A DNA stretch of 64,000 bases from Kitasatospora gansuensis (lineage in GTDB: Bacteria; Actinomycetota; Actinomycetes; Streptomycetales; Streptomycetaceae), in assembly GCF_014203705.1 (NCBI RefSeq), contig NZ_JACHJR010000001.1, positions 3,410,001 to 3,474,000 on the forward strand, written 5' to 3'. Each line of letters opens with the position of its first letter. Position 1 is the stretch's first letter. The notes beneath the pieces were generated by a model. The model was not told where the DNA came from. It was given only the letters and a program-made list of their open reading frames with translations, and did not search any database. Shown one piece after another: positions 18,986-27,988 of this stretch. The position numbers were made by a program, and so were the translations under genes.

Positions 18986-20683
18986 TCAGCCGCGCAGGTG
19001 CGCCGGGGTCTCGGCCGGGCAGCTCTTGTGCACGAAGGCCCGCCGCAGCTGGTGGTAACTCTCGCCGGGGTCCAGGAAGTTGTGCCGCATCCGGGTCAAC
19101 TCCTCGCCCCGGTACGCCGCCAGCGGCTTGACCGCCTCATCGTCGGCCCGCTGCCGCTTCTTCGCCAGCAGCCGCGCCGCCAACTCACCCGACCTGGTGA
19201 CCAGTTCGGCCTGCTCCTGCACCCAGCCCCGGAACGCGGTCGAGTCCCCGCCGGAGACCCGGTCCACCAGGCCGAGCGCCAGCGCCTCCCTGGCACCCAC
19301 CGGCAGCGCGGCAGCGGTCAGCCGCTCGGCCTGCTCGGCGCCGACCCTGCGCGGCAGCGTGTACGTCCAGTACTCGGAGCCGTACAGCCCCATCAGCCGG
19401 TAGTGCGGGTTGAGCACCGCCGAGGACCGGCACCAGACCTCGTCCGCGGCCAGCGAGAGCATCAGCCCGCCGGCCGCCGCGTTCCCGGCCAGCGCCGCCA
19501 CCACGTACTTGTCGGTGCTGGTCAGGATCGCCTCGACCAGGTCGTCCATCGCGTTGATGTTCGCCCAGGACTCCTCGGCCGGATCGGCCGCCGCCTCGAT
19601 CACGTTCAGGTGGATGCCGTTGGAGAAGAAGTCCCGCGCGGGGCCGAGCACCAGCACCGAGGTCGGCCGGGCCACCGCCGCCCGGTACGCGGCCAGCAGC
19701 CGACGGCACTGCGCCGTGCTCATCGCCCCACCGGGGAAGGCGAATTCGAGGTAGCCGACCTCCCCCGCCTCCCGGTACCGGATCTCCGACCAGGTCTGCC
19801 GCCCGGCCGCCGCCGCAGGCGTGACCGGCACCTCCGGCACCCCGGCCAGCACCAGCGCGGGCCCGAGCACCCGGGCCGCGGGCAGCTTGAAGGCCGGCGG
19901 CCCACCCGCCTCCCGGCGTGGCCGCAGCTGCGGGATCCAGACCGCGCCGTCCACCGTGGCCCGGCACACCGCACCGTCCCGGCTGGCGATCAACTCCCCC
20001 GGCCTGCCGCGCAGTTCGTCCTCGGCGCAGCCGCCGTGCAGGAAGTACTCGCGGCCCAGCAGGGTGTCCAGCACCCCGGGCTGGCTGTCCGCCGCCCGCA
20101 ACTTGCGCAGCACCGTCGCGGTGTCGTCCACCGCCCAGTCGATCCGCCGGAACTCCTGCGCGTGGTACGGGCGGAGCTGCCCGGTGACGTCCCACTGCGA
20201 GTAGTCCAGCGGCTCGGGCGCGTACCAGCCGCTCTCGAACCGCTCGACCGCCAGCAGCACCGCCTCGGCCGCCGCGTCCGCGACCTCGTTCCGGTACAAC
20301 TCGCTCTTCCCGCCGGCCCGGACGGTGAACGGCACCGAGGCCCAGATCGGCCCGGCGTCCATCTCCGCCACCGCCTGCAGCACCGTCACGCCCCACTCGG
20401 CCGCACCCTGGTGGATCGCCCAGTCCAGCGAGGAGGGCCCCCGGTCACCCTTCGGCCCCGGGTGCACGATCAGCACCGGATACCGCTGCCAGACGTCCTC
20501 CGGAACCGCCCGGGTCAACATCGGCGCCAGAATCAGATCCGGCTGGAACCGGGCCACCCCGGCCCGTACCGCCTCGTCCCCCAGGGCGAGTTCGACCCCG
20601 AGCGTGTGGCCGCGCTCGCGCAGCTCCACGTGGACGCGCTGGGTCAGGCTGTTGAAAGCGCTGGCGATCAGCAGAATGCGCAT
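18986..20683 (-). CDS. hoxX: HoxX-like formyltransferase/enoyl-CoA hydratase fusion
   Basis: A 565-aa two-domain protein. Residues 1 to about 270 resemble formyltransferases using 10-formyl-tetrahydrofolate (MRILLIASAFNSLTQRVHVE, VHPGPKGDRGPSSLDWAI). About 285-560 is an enoyl-CoA hydratase/isomerase fold (GYLEFAFPGGAMSTAQCRRL, then DFFSNGIHLNVIEAAADP and AALAGNAAAGGLMLSLAADE). This fusion is HoxX, which makes the CO ligand of [NiFe]-hydrogenase under aerobic conditions through a formyl-CoA intermediate. The start has GGAGGG 6 nt upstream. No hydrogenase or hyp gene lies in this window, so its partner must be elsewhere or the protein has another role. Confidence 0.88.
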   Translation of the reverse strand: MRILLIASAFNSLTQRVHVELRERGHTLGVELALGDEAVRAGVARFQPDLILAPMLTRAVPEDVWQRYPVLIVHPGPKGDRGPSSLDWAIHQGAAEWGVTVLQAVAEMDAGPIWASVPFTVRAGGKSELYRNEVADAAAEAVLLAVERFESGWYAPEPLDYSQWDVTGQLRPYHAQEFRRIDWAVDDTATVLRKLRAADSQPGVLDTLLGREYFLHGGCAEDELRGRPGELIASRDGAVCRATVDGAVWIPQLRPRREAGGPPAFKLPAARVLGPALVLAGVPEVPVTPAAAAGRQTWSEIRYREAGEVGYLEFAFPGGAMSTAQCRRLLAAYRAAVARPTSVLVLGPARDFFSNGIHLNVIEAAADPAEESWANINAMDDLVEAILTSTDKYVVAALAGNAAAGGLMLSLAADEVWCRSSAVLNPHYRLMGLYGSEYWTYTLPRRVGAEQAERLTAAALPVGAREALALGLVDRVSGGDSTAFRGWVQEQAELVTRSGELAARLLAKKRQRADDEAVKPLAAYRGEELTRMRHNFLDPGESYHQLRRAFVHKSCPAETPAHLRG

Positions 20684-20851
20684 GTGCCCTCCGACGGCAG
20701 GTCAGCAGTACCGCGAACTCCCCCCGTTCACACCCTGCTCAGCCCCGCCCCGAGCCCCGGGCGAGCATCATCCAAACATGTCCATGCCCATTCGAACGGC
20801 CACCCCTGGGACCTCTACAACACCCCTCCCAAACACCCTCCGGGAACGCAC

Positions 20852-20884
20852 GGAGCCCTCCCACGCGGTGCGCGGGAGGGCTCC
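20852..20884 (-). terminator. Terminator hairpin after the purine permease
   Basis: A perfect 11-bp stem (GGAGCCCTCCC at 20852-20862 with 20874-20884), 18 bp past the permease stop codon on the minus strand. The remaining ~170 bp up to hoxX shows no gene. Confidence 0.75.
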
Positions 20885-20901
20885 TGGTGACGCGGGTCCG
20901 G

Positions 20902-22362
20902 TCAGCCGAGGCCGAGGGCCGGCATCAGGTAGTAGAAGGCGAAGACCGCGGCGACCGCGTAGAGCGCGACTGGGACGGTGCGGCCGCGGCCGGCCGCGAG
21001 GCGCAGCACGCAGAAGGTGATGAAGCCGAAGCCGATGCCGTTGGTGATGCTGTAGCTGAACGGCATCAGGACCATGGTCAGGAAGGCCGGCACGGCGATC
21101 GTGTAGTCGGACCAGTCGATGTCCCGGATCGAGTTGGCCAGGATCAGGAAGCCGACGGTGACCAGGGCCGGGGTGGCGGCCTGGGCCGGGACCATGGTGG
21201 CGAGCGGGGTGAGGAAGAGCGCGACCAGGAAGAGCGCGCCGGTGACGATCGAGGCGAAGCCGGTCCTGGCGCCCTCGCCGACGCCCGCGGTGGACTCGAC
21301 GAAGCAGGTGTTGGCGGAGGAGGAGGTCGCGCCGCCCGCGGCGGTGGCGATGCCGTCGACCATCAGGATCTTGTTGATGTTGGGCAGGTCGCCCTTCTCG
21401 TCCAGCAGGTGGGCCTCGTCGGCGACGCCGAGGATGGTGCCCATCGCGTCGAAGAAGCAGGACATCAGCACGGTGAAGACGAACAGGCAGCCGGTCAGCA
21501 GGCCGACCTTGCCGAAGCCGCCGAACAGGCTGACCTGACCGACCAGACCGAAGTCGGGAGCGGCCACCGGGTTGCCAGGCCACTCCGGCACGGTCAGGCC
21601 CCAGGAGGCCGCCGGGACGCTGGCGGCCTGGTCGACCAGGACCGCGACGGCGGTCATCGCGGCGATGCTGATCAGGATCGCGCCGGGGACCTTGCGGATC
21701 ATCAGGGCCAGGGTGAGCAGCAGGCCCAGGATGAAGATCAGCACCGGCCAGCCGTTCAGGTGGCCGTCCGAGCCGAGCTGGAGCGGGACGGTGGTGTGCG
21801 CGGCGTCCGGGATCCGGCTGACGAAGCCCGCGTCGACCAGGCCGACCAGGCAGATGAAGAGGCCGATGCCGATCGCGATCGCCTTGCGCAGGCCGAGCGG
21901 CACCGCGTTCATCACCCGCTCGCGGAGCCCGGTGGCCACCAGGATCATGATCGCGAAGCCGGCCAGCACCACCATGCCCATGGCGTCCTGCCAGGTCATC
22001 CGGGGGGCGAGCTGGAGCGCGACGATGGTGTTGACGCCGAGGCCGGCCGCCAGGCCGATCGGTACGTTGCCGATCACGCCCATCAGCAGCGTGGTCAGAC
22101 CGGCCGTCAGGGCGGTCGCGGTGACCAGCTGAGCACTGCTCAGGTGGGTGCCGTTCATGTCGACCGCACTGGCCAGGATGATCGGGTTGAGCACCAGGAT
22201 GTACGCCATCGTGAAGAACGTGGCGACACCGCCGCGGACCTCACGGGCGAGCGTGGAACCACGCTCGGAGATCTTGAAGAACCGGTCCAGCGGGCTGGAC
22301 GGCTGCGGGGCGGCCTGGGAGGGCTCGGGCGACTTTGCGGTCGGCTGGGCCAGCGGAGACAT
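20902..22362 (-). CDS. NCS2/AzgA-family purine permease
   Basis: A 486-aa membrane protein. Family marks are LDRFFKISERGSTLAREVRG followed by GVATFFTMAYILVLNPIILA, IGLAAGLGVNTIVALQLAPR, LRKAIAIGIGLFICLVGLVD, and a second-half helix region with EAHLLDEKGDLPNINKILMV and ANTCFVESTAGVGEGARTGF. AzgA-type carriers import hypoxanthine, guanine or adenine with protons. No purine-binding riboswitch core was recognised upstream. An inverted repeat at 22504-22522 could be an operator. Confidence 0.93.
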   Translation of the reverse strand: MSPLAQPTAKSPEPSQAAPQPSSPLDRFFKISERGSTLAREVRGGVATFFTMAYILVLNPIILASAVDMNGTHLSSAQLVTATALTAGLTTLLMGVIGNVPIGLAAGLGVNTIVALQLAPRMTWQDAMGMVVLAGFAIMILVATGLRERVMNAVPLGLRKAIAIGIGLFICLVGLVDAGFVSRIPDAAHTTVPLQLGSDGHLNGWPVLIFILGLLLTLALMIRKVPGAILISIAAMTAVAVLVDQAASVPAASWGLTVPEWPGNPVAAPDFGLVGQVSLFGGFGKVGLLTGCLFVFTVLMSCFFDAMGTILGVADEAHLLDEKGDLPNINKILMVDGIATAAGGATSSSANTCFVESTAGVGEGARTGFASIVTGALFLVALFLTPLATMVPAQAATPALVTVGFLILANSIRDIDWSDYTIAVPAFLTMVLMPFSYSITNGIGFGFITFCVLRLAAGRGRTVPVALYAVAAVFAFYYLMPALGLG

Positions 22363-22503
22363 TCGCGTCCTCGTCAGATGTGGGGGAGGTGAGGAGGGCG
22401 GAGACCCGGAGCGTCACTGGCCGGGGCTGCCGGGCGACGGCCGGGCAGTTGGGGATCGCACCAGGGCCGTAGCGGATTCTCAGTATGGATTCCCCGGTCG
22501 TGC

Positions 22504-22522
22504 ACGCGCTATCTTCGCGCGT
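22504..22522. promoter_or_regulatory. Inverted repeat between the purine permease and the DUF2530 gene
   Basis: ACGCGC and GCGCGT with a 7-bp spacer, in the 246-bp divergent region, 142 bp from the permease start and 87 bp from the DUF2530 start. It may be an operator for either gene. Short GC-rich palindromes can occur by chance here. Confidence 0.25.
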
Positions 22523-22608
22523 AGAAAGAGCCCATTACGGTCAGATTCGATCACGCGACCCGGCCCACCACTACGGTCCCGACCACCCCGCCCCGTAGGC
22601 TGGGCCCC

Positions 22609-22887
22609 ATGGCCAAGACCGCACTGCGCCCCTCTCCCCCACCGCTGGAAGCGAACGACGTGGCGATCGTCGGCGGCGGCACGGTGCTCTGGTTCGTCGG
22701 CTTCCTGGTGCTGATCCCGTTCAAGGGCAGCCTGGAGCGGAGCGGCCACGGCAGCTGGCCGTGGATCTGCCTGGTCGGAGCCGCGCTCGGACTGATCGGC
22801 CTCTGGTACTGCCGGGCCCGCCGGGACGCGATCCGCCGCAGCAAGGAAGAGGCGGCGGCCGAGAGCCCCGCCACTCGGTTGGACTGA
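22609..22887 (+). CDS. DUF2530 small membrane protein
   Basis: A 92-aa protein with two membrane spans (about 20-38 and 50-66) and a basic cytoplasmic tail (CRARRDAIRRSKEEA). The motif PLEANDVAIVGGGTVLWFVG followed later by GSWPWICLVGAALGLIGLWY matches the actinobacterial DUF2530 family, whose function is unknown. It lies 52 bp before the CtpE-like ATPase gene and could share its transcript. Confidence 0.8.
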   Translation: MAKTALRPSPPPLEANDVAIVGGGTVLWFVGFLVLIPFKGSLERSGHGSWPWICLVGAALGLIGLWYCRARRDAIRRSKEEAAAESPATRLD

Positions 22888-22939
22888 ATCGGACCAAGGT
22901 AGGGCGCACTGCGCAAATCGCCCACCTAGAGTCGGTCCC

Positions 22940-25450
22940 ATGACTCACCCTGCGGAGAACACGGCGACCGAGCCCGGCGACGACCCGCCCGCCGCCCGCC
23001 GCCCCCGGCAGGAGGACCACGGGCGCCCGGGCGGCCTGACCGCCGCCGAGGTCGCCGAACGGGTGGCCCGCGGCGAGGTGAACGACGTACCCGTCCGCTC
23101 CAGCCGGTCGACCCGCGAGATCGTCCGGGCCAACGTGTTCACCCGGTTCAACGCGATCATCGGCGTCATGTTCGGCATCATCCTGGTGGTCGGACCGCTC
23201 CAGGACGGGCTGTTCGGCCTGGTCATCGTCGCCAACACGGCGATCGGCATCATCCAGGAGCTGCGCGCCAAGAAGACCCTGGACGGCCTGGCGCTGATCG
23301 GCGAGGCCAAGCCGCAGGTCCGCCGGGACGGCACCGAGCAGCAGGTCGCGGTGGCCGGCATCGTGCTCGACGACACCGTGCTGCTCGGCATCGGCGACAA
23401 GGTGATCGTGGACGGCAAGGTCACCGAGGCGGACAACCTGGAGATCGACGAGTCGCTGCTCACCGGCGAACCGGACCCGGTGCTCAAGCAGCCCGGCGAC
23501 CAGGTGATGTCCGGCAGCTTCGTGGTCGCCGGGGCCGGCGCGTTCACCGCCACCAAGGTCGGCCGGGCCGCGTACGCCGCGCAGCTCGCCGAGGAGGCCA
23601 GCCGGTTCACCCTGGTCAGGTCGGAACTGCGGAGCGGCATCGACGCGATCCTGAAGTTCATCACCTGGCTGCTGATCCCGACCGCGATCGGCCTGATCAT
23701 CAGTCAGCTCGCGGTGGAGCGGAACGACTGGCGCGAGGCGGTCCGCCGGATGGTGGCCGGCATCGTGCCGATGGTGCCCGAGGGCCTGGTGCTGCTCACC
23801 TCGGTGGCCTTCGCGATCGGCGTGGTCCGGCTCGGCCGCAAGCAGTGCCTGGTGCAGGAGCTGCCCGCGATCGAGGGCCTGGCCCGGGTGGACACCGTCT
23901 GCCTGGACAAGACCGGCACCCTCACCGAGGGCGGCATGGACCTGGTCGAGCTCCGCCCGCTGGCCACCCGGGACGGCGGGGGCGCCGACGGTGGGAGCGC
24001 CGACGGCCACCTGCGGCCGGACGCCCCGCTGGCCAACCACGTGCTCGCCGACCGACAGGTGCTGCAACAGGCGCTCGGCGCGATGGGCGGCGCCGACTCC
24101 CGGCCCAACCCCAGCATGCAGGCGGTGATCGACGCCTACGGCGACGGCCACGCGGACGGTGAGCGCTGGCGGGTGCTGGAGGCGATGCCGTTCTCCTCGG
24201 CCCGGAAGTGGAGCGGCGTACAGCTGCTGGAACCGGCCGGCACCGAGGCCAGCTGGCTGCTCGGCGCCCCGGACGTCCTGCTCCCGGCCGGCCACCCGGC
24301 GCTGGCCGAGGTGGACGAGCTCGGCTCCCGCGGCCTGCGGGTCCTGCTGCTCGGCCGGACCCCGCAGCCGCTCGACGCCCCGGACCCGGCCGCCGACCTC
24401 CAGCCGCTGGCCCTGCTGGTGCTCCAGCAACGGCTGCGCGAGGACGCCGCGGACACCCTGCGGTACTTCGAGGGTCAGCAGGTCGAGGCCAAGGTGATCT
24501 CCGGCGACAGCGCGGTCTCGGTCGGCGCGGTCGCCGCCCACCTCGGACTGCCGGGCGCCGAACTGCCCTTGGACGCCCGGACCCTGCCCACCGACCCGGC
24601 GGAACTGGCCGAGGTCGCCGAACGGACCACCGTGTTCGGGCGGGTGACGCCGCAGCAGAAACGCGAACTGGTCGGCGCGATGCAGTCCCGGGGCCACACC
24701 GTGGCGATGACCGGCGACGGCGTCAACGACGTGCTCGCCCTCAAGGACGCCGACATCGGCGTGGCGATGGGCTCCGGCAGCGAGGCGACCCGGGCGGTGG
24801 CCCAGATCGTGCTGCTGAACGACAGCTTCGCCACCCTGCCCTCGGTGGTCGCCGAGGGCCGCCGGGTGATCGGCAACATCGAACGGGTGGCCAACCTCTT
24901 CCTGGTGAAGACGGTCTACTCGGTACTGCTGGCCCTGCTGGTGGTGATCACCCACGTGCCGTACCCGTTCCTGCCCCGGCACTCCACCGTGCTGAGCGCA
25001 CTGACCATCGGCATCCCGGCCTTCTTCCTGGCCCTGGCACCGAACAACGAACGGGCCAGGACCGGCTTCGTCCGCCGGGTGCTCCGCCTCGCCGTCCCGG
25101 GCGGCGCGATCGCGGGCACCGCCACCTTCACCGCGTACATGCTGGCCAGGTCCGACCACGCGACCGACCTCAAGGCGGACACCAGCGTCGCGACGCTGAC
25201 GCTGTTCCTGGTGGCGATGTGGGTGCTGGCGATCGTGGCCCGCCCGTACAACTGGCTGCGGATCGCGCTGATCGCCACCATGGGCGGGGCGTTCGCGCTG
25301 GTGCTGCTGGTGCCGTGGCTGTCGGACTTCTTCCAGCTCTCGCTGGCCGGCACCCGGGACCCGTGGGTCGGGGTCGGCATCGCGGCGATCGCGGGGCTGC
25401 TGCTGGAGGTGGTCTGGCGGGTCATCGTCCGCCGGAGCGGGGACAGTTGA
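22940..25450 (+). CDS. ctpE: CtpE-like P-type cation ATPase
   Basis: An 836-aa P-type ATPase. The phosphorylated aspartate is D323 in VCLDKTGTLTEGG; the actuator motif is SLLTGEPDPV and the hinge is AMTGDGVNDVLALKDADIGV. Eight or more membrane segments fit the topology (the M4 region is VPMVPEGLVLLTSVAFAIGV). Sequence blocks such as EIVRANVFTRFNAIIGVMFG and VRLGRKQCLVQELPAIEGLA closely resemble CtpE of mycobacteria, which takes up calcium and affects the cell envelope. No N-terminal metal-binding CxxC is present, arguing against copper or zinc export. Calcium as substrate is inferred from the family. Confidence 0.92.
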   Translation: MTHPAENTATEPGDDPPAARRPRQEDHGRPGGLTAAEVAERVARGEVNDVPVRSSRSTREIVRANVFTRFNAIIGVMFGIILVVGPLQDGLFGLVIVANTAIGIIQELRAKKTLDGLALIGEAKPQVRRDGTEQQVAVAGIVLDDTVLLGIGDKVIVDGKVTEADNLEIDESLLTGEPDPVLKQPGDQVMSGSFVVAGAGAFTATKVGRAAYAAQLAEEASRFTLVRSELRSGIDAILKFITWLLIPTAIGLIISQLAVERNDWREAVRRMVAGIVPMVPEGLVLLTSVAFAIGVVRLGRKQCLVQELPAIEGLARVDTVCLDKTGTLTEGGMDLVELRPLATRDGGGADGGSADGHLRPDAPLANHVLADRQVLQQALGAMGGADSRPNPSMQAVIDAYGDGHADGERWRVLEAMPFSSARKWSGVQLLEPAGTEASWLLGAPDVLLPAGHPALAEVDELGSRGLRVLLLGRTPQPLDAPDPAADLQPLALLVLQQRLREDAADTLRYFEGQQVEAKVISGDSAVSVGAVAAHLGLPGAELPLDARTLPTDPAELAEVAERTTVFGRVTPQQKRELVGAMQSRGHTVAMTGDGVNDVLALKDADIGVAMGSGSEATRAVAQIVLLNDSFATLPSVVAEGRRVIGNIERVANLFLVKTVYSVLLALLVVITHVPYPFLPRHSTVLSALTIGIPAFFLALAPNNERARTGFVRRVLRLAVPGGAIAGTATFTAYMLARSDHATDLKADTSVATLTLFLVAMWVLAIVARPYNWLRIALIATMGGAFALVLLVPWLSDFFQLSLAGTRDPWVGVGIAAIAGLLLEVVWRVIVRRSGDS

Positions 25451-25576
25451 GCGGTGGTATCCCCCTGGAGCCGGACGAAGATCATGTGACATGATCCGCA
25501 CGGCTTTCGGTCCGTGCGACTATCGCACGCGGCCAAACGGGGGCCGAGGTCCGCTCCGCCGTGCCGACTGCCGGCG

Positions 25577-27922
25577 GTGCCGATTCTTCGGAGGCACACC
25601 ATCAGAACACGCATAGTGGCCCTCGCCGGGGCGGTTGCCCTCGGCGCGCTGGGGATACCGCTCGGGGGTGCCGTCGCGACGGCCGAGGGCGAGTGGCTGT
25701 ACGTCAACAACGCGGCCGGGACGAACTGTTCGGACGCGGGCACCGGTGCCCAGAGCCGGCCGTACTGCACCGTCGGGGCCGCCGTGGCCAAGGTGCAGCC
25801 CGGACAGACCGTCAAGATCGCTCCCGGGCACTACCCGGAGCAGATCACCCTGACCAGGTCCGGGACCGCCGACAAGCCGATCACCATCGAGGGCAGCGGC
25901 GGGATCACCGAGTGGCAGCACCCCACCGTGGTGGGGACCGACGGCGTGAGCAGCGCCCGGGCCGCGCACACCGTGGCGGCCGCGAACGTGCAGCACATCC
26001 GGATCAAGGACCTCCAGATGGAGGCCGCCGAGGAGGTGGTGCTGCTGGACGGCGTCACCGACTTCGGCATCAGCGGGACCAACCTCTACAGCCACGGTAT
26101 CGCCAACAACGACTTCGTCCCGCTGATCAGGATCGGCGGCGCCAGCAAGTCCGTGACGGTCAGCAGCAGCCGCAACACCGGCGGCCCGGGCACCTTCGTC
26201 ATGGTCGGACCGGGTGTCGAGGGCACGGTGCTGGCCTCCAACGAGATGAACGGCAGCAGCATGCGCCGGACCTTGGTGGTGGACGGCGCCAAGGACACCC
26301 GGATCATCGGCAACACCGTCTCCGGCCACTGCCAGGACGCCGTCGTGCTGACCGGTGCCGCCACCGGCACCGTGCTCGCCAACAACGTGCTCTCGACCGC
26401 CGAGGCCGAGAACCACGCGAACCCGCTCTGCGCCGACTCCGCCAAGTACGTCGGGCTGCGGGTGGACGCCACCGCGACCACCGGCACCCAGGTCTCGTAC
26501 AACGCCTACGACGATGCCGACGGCAGCCCCGCGTACAGCTGGGCCGGCACCACGTACGCCACCGTGGCGGGCTTCGCGACAGCCAGTGGCCAGGGCGGTC
26601 ACGACGCGATCGGCACGGTCGAACTCAGCACCTGGCGCGGCGACTCCGGCCAGTTGAAGTCGCCGGTGGTGGACTCCGCCGACGAGACCGTGGCGGGCGC
26701 CACCCCGACGGACTCCTGGGGGCAGAAGGCGGTCGACGACCCGTGGGTGGCGGACACCGGTACCGGTTCGGGCCGACGCGACCGGGGCGCCCGGGAGTTG
26801 GACAACTTCGGCACCAAGTACACCGCCGTCGGTCCGCTCCGGGTGCTGGACACCCGCCAGTCCGTCGCGGTCGCGCCGGGCGGCACGGTCGACCTTCCGC
26901 TGGCGGGGCTGAACGGCGTGCCCACGGACGGCGTCACCGCCGTCACCATGAACGTCACCGTGACCGAGCCCGGCAGCGGCGGATACCTGACGGTCTATCC
27001 GCACGGCGAGCAGCGCCCGACCGCCTCCAACCTCAACTGGACGGCCGGGCAGACCATCCCGAACCTGGTGACGGTGCAGGTCAAGGACGGCAAGGTGTCG
27101 TTCTACAACGGCAGCGGCAGCACCACCCACGTGATCGCCGACCTGCTGGGCTACTACAGCACCCAGGGCAACGCCTTCACCGCCAAGTCCCCGGTCCGGC
27201 TGCTCGACACCCGAGAGGGCCAGGGCGCGGCCAAGGCGCCGCTGACTAACGGTCAGCCGGTCGACCTCCAGGTCACCGGCAAGAACGGCATCCCGGCCAC
27301 CGGCGTCACCGCCGTCACCCTGAACGTCACGGTGGCCGGTGCGGCCTCCGGCGGGTACCTGACGGTCTATCCGCACGGGGACCAGCGCCCGACCGCCTCC
27401 AACCTCAACTGGGTCAAGGGGCAGGTGATCCCGAACCTGGTCACCGTCCCGGTCAAGGACGGCAAGATCTCCTTCGTCACCGGCTCCGCCGGTCCGGTGG
27501 ACGTAATCGCGGACCTGGCCGGGTACTACAGCCCGAACAGCGCCGGCTTCTACCACGCGATCGCCCCGCGACGACTGGTGGACACCCGCACCGGGTGGGA
27601 GGACAGCGGGTCCGGCGACACCATGCCGCCCGCACCGGTCAAGGCCGGCCAGTCGCTCGGCGTCCGCACCACCTCCGGCGAGCCCGACACCGCGGTCTCG
27701 CTCAACGTCACCGTCACCGGGACCAAGTCCAGTGGCTTCCTGACCGCCTACCCGTTCGGCACCGACCGGCCGAACGCCTCCAACCTCAACTGGACGGCGG
27801 GGACGACCATCCCGAACCACGTGGTGGTCGCGGTCGACCAGTGGGGTCAGAACAGCTTCTTCAACGGCAGCGGCGGCGACGTCGATGTGATCATCGATCA
27901 GAACGGCTACTTCTCCTCCTGA
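25577..27922 (+). CDS. Secreted right-handed beta-helix protein with three C-terminal repeats
   Basis: A protein of about 770-800 aa. A signal peptide (IRTRIVALAGAVALGALGIP, cleaved near VATAEG) is followed by a parallel beta-helix region to about residue 430 (GQTVKIAPGHYPEQITLTRS). Then come three ~115-residue repeats, each with R-x-L-D/V-D-T-R, a TAVTMNVTV-like strand, YLTVYPHG, ASNLNW and an ending GYY/F. Such repeats are common on streptomycete surface proteins and suggest a carbohydrate- or wall-facing role; no catalytic site was recognised. The start is uncertain: GTG 25577 and GTG 25514 lack ribosome binding sites, while GGAGG at 25590-25594 points to an ATC codon at 25601, right before the signal peptide. 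Confidence 0.82.
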   Translation: MPILRRHTIRTRIVALAGAVALGALGIPLGGAVATAEGEWLYVNNAAGTNCSDAGTGAQSRPYCTVGAAVAKVQPGQTVKIAPGHYPEQITLTRSGTADKPITIEGSGGITEWQHPTVVGTDGVSSARAAHTVAAANVQHIRIKDLQMEAAEEVVLLDGVTDFGISGTNLYSHGIANNDFVPLIRIGGASKSVTVSSSRNTGGPGTFVMVGPGVEGTVLASNEMNGSSMRRTLVVDGAKDTRIIGNTVSGHCQDAVVLTGAATGTVLANNVLSTAEAENHANPLCADSAKYVGLRVDATATTGTQVSYNAYDDADGSPAYSWAGTTYATVAGFATASGQGGHDAIGTVELSTWRGDSGQLKSPVVDSADETVAGATPTDSWGQKAVDDPWVADTGTGSGRRDRGARELDNFGTKYTAVGPLRVLDTRQSVAVAPGGTVDLPLAGLNGVPTDGVTAVTMNVTVTEPGSGGYLTVYPHGEQRPTASNLNWTAGQTIPNLVTVQVKDGKVSFYNGSGSTTHVIADLLGYYSTQGNAFTAKSPVRLLDTREGQGAAKAPLTNGQPVDLQVTGKNGIPATGVTAVTLNVTVAGAASGGYLTVYPHGDQRPTASNLNWVKGQVIPNLVTVPVKDGKISFVTGSAGPVDVIADLAGYYSPNSAGFYHAIAPRRLVDTRTGWEDSGSGDTMPPAPVKAGQSLGVRTTSGEPDTAVSLNVTVTGTKSSGFLTAYPFGTDRPNASNLNWTAGTTIPNHVVVAVDQWGQNSFFNGSGGDVDVIIDQNGYFSS

Positions 27923-27940
27923 TCGATCGTCAGGCATGCC

Positions 27941-27977
27941 GGTGGCCCGCTCCCTTCACCGCAGGGGGCGGGCCACC
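27941..27977. terminator. Bidirectional terminator between the beta-helix gene and the Hsp90-like gene
   Basis: A 14-bp stem with one G-T pair (27941-27954 with 27964-27977; left arm GGTGGCCCGCTCCC) and a 9-nt loop, centred between convergent stop codons. Confidence 0.8.
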
Positions 27978-27988
27978 GTCCTGTCCGG

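Noticed and set aside
22363..22608. Purine riboswitch upstream of the purine permease
   Set aside because: No purine-aptamer junction or paired loops were recognised; only a short inverted repeat is present.
22721..25501. 926-aa antisense open frame over the CtpE-like gene
   Set aside because: Composition is His/Gly/Arg/Asp-rich and repeats the complement of real codons; no family features.
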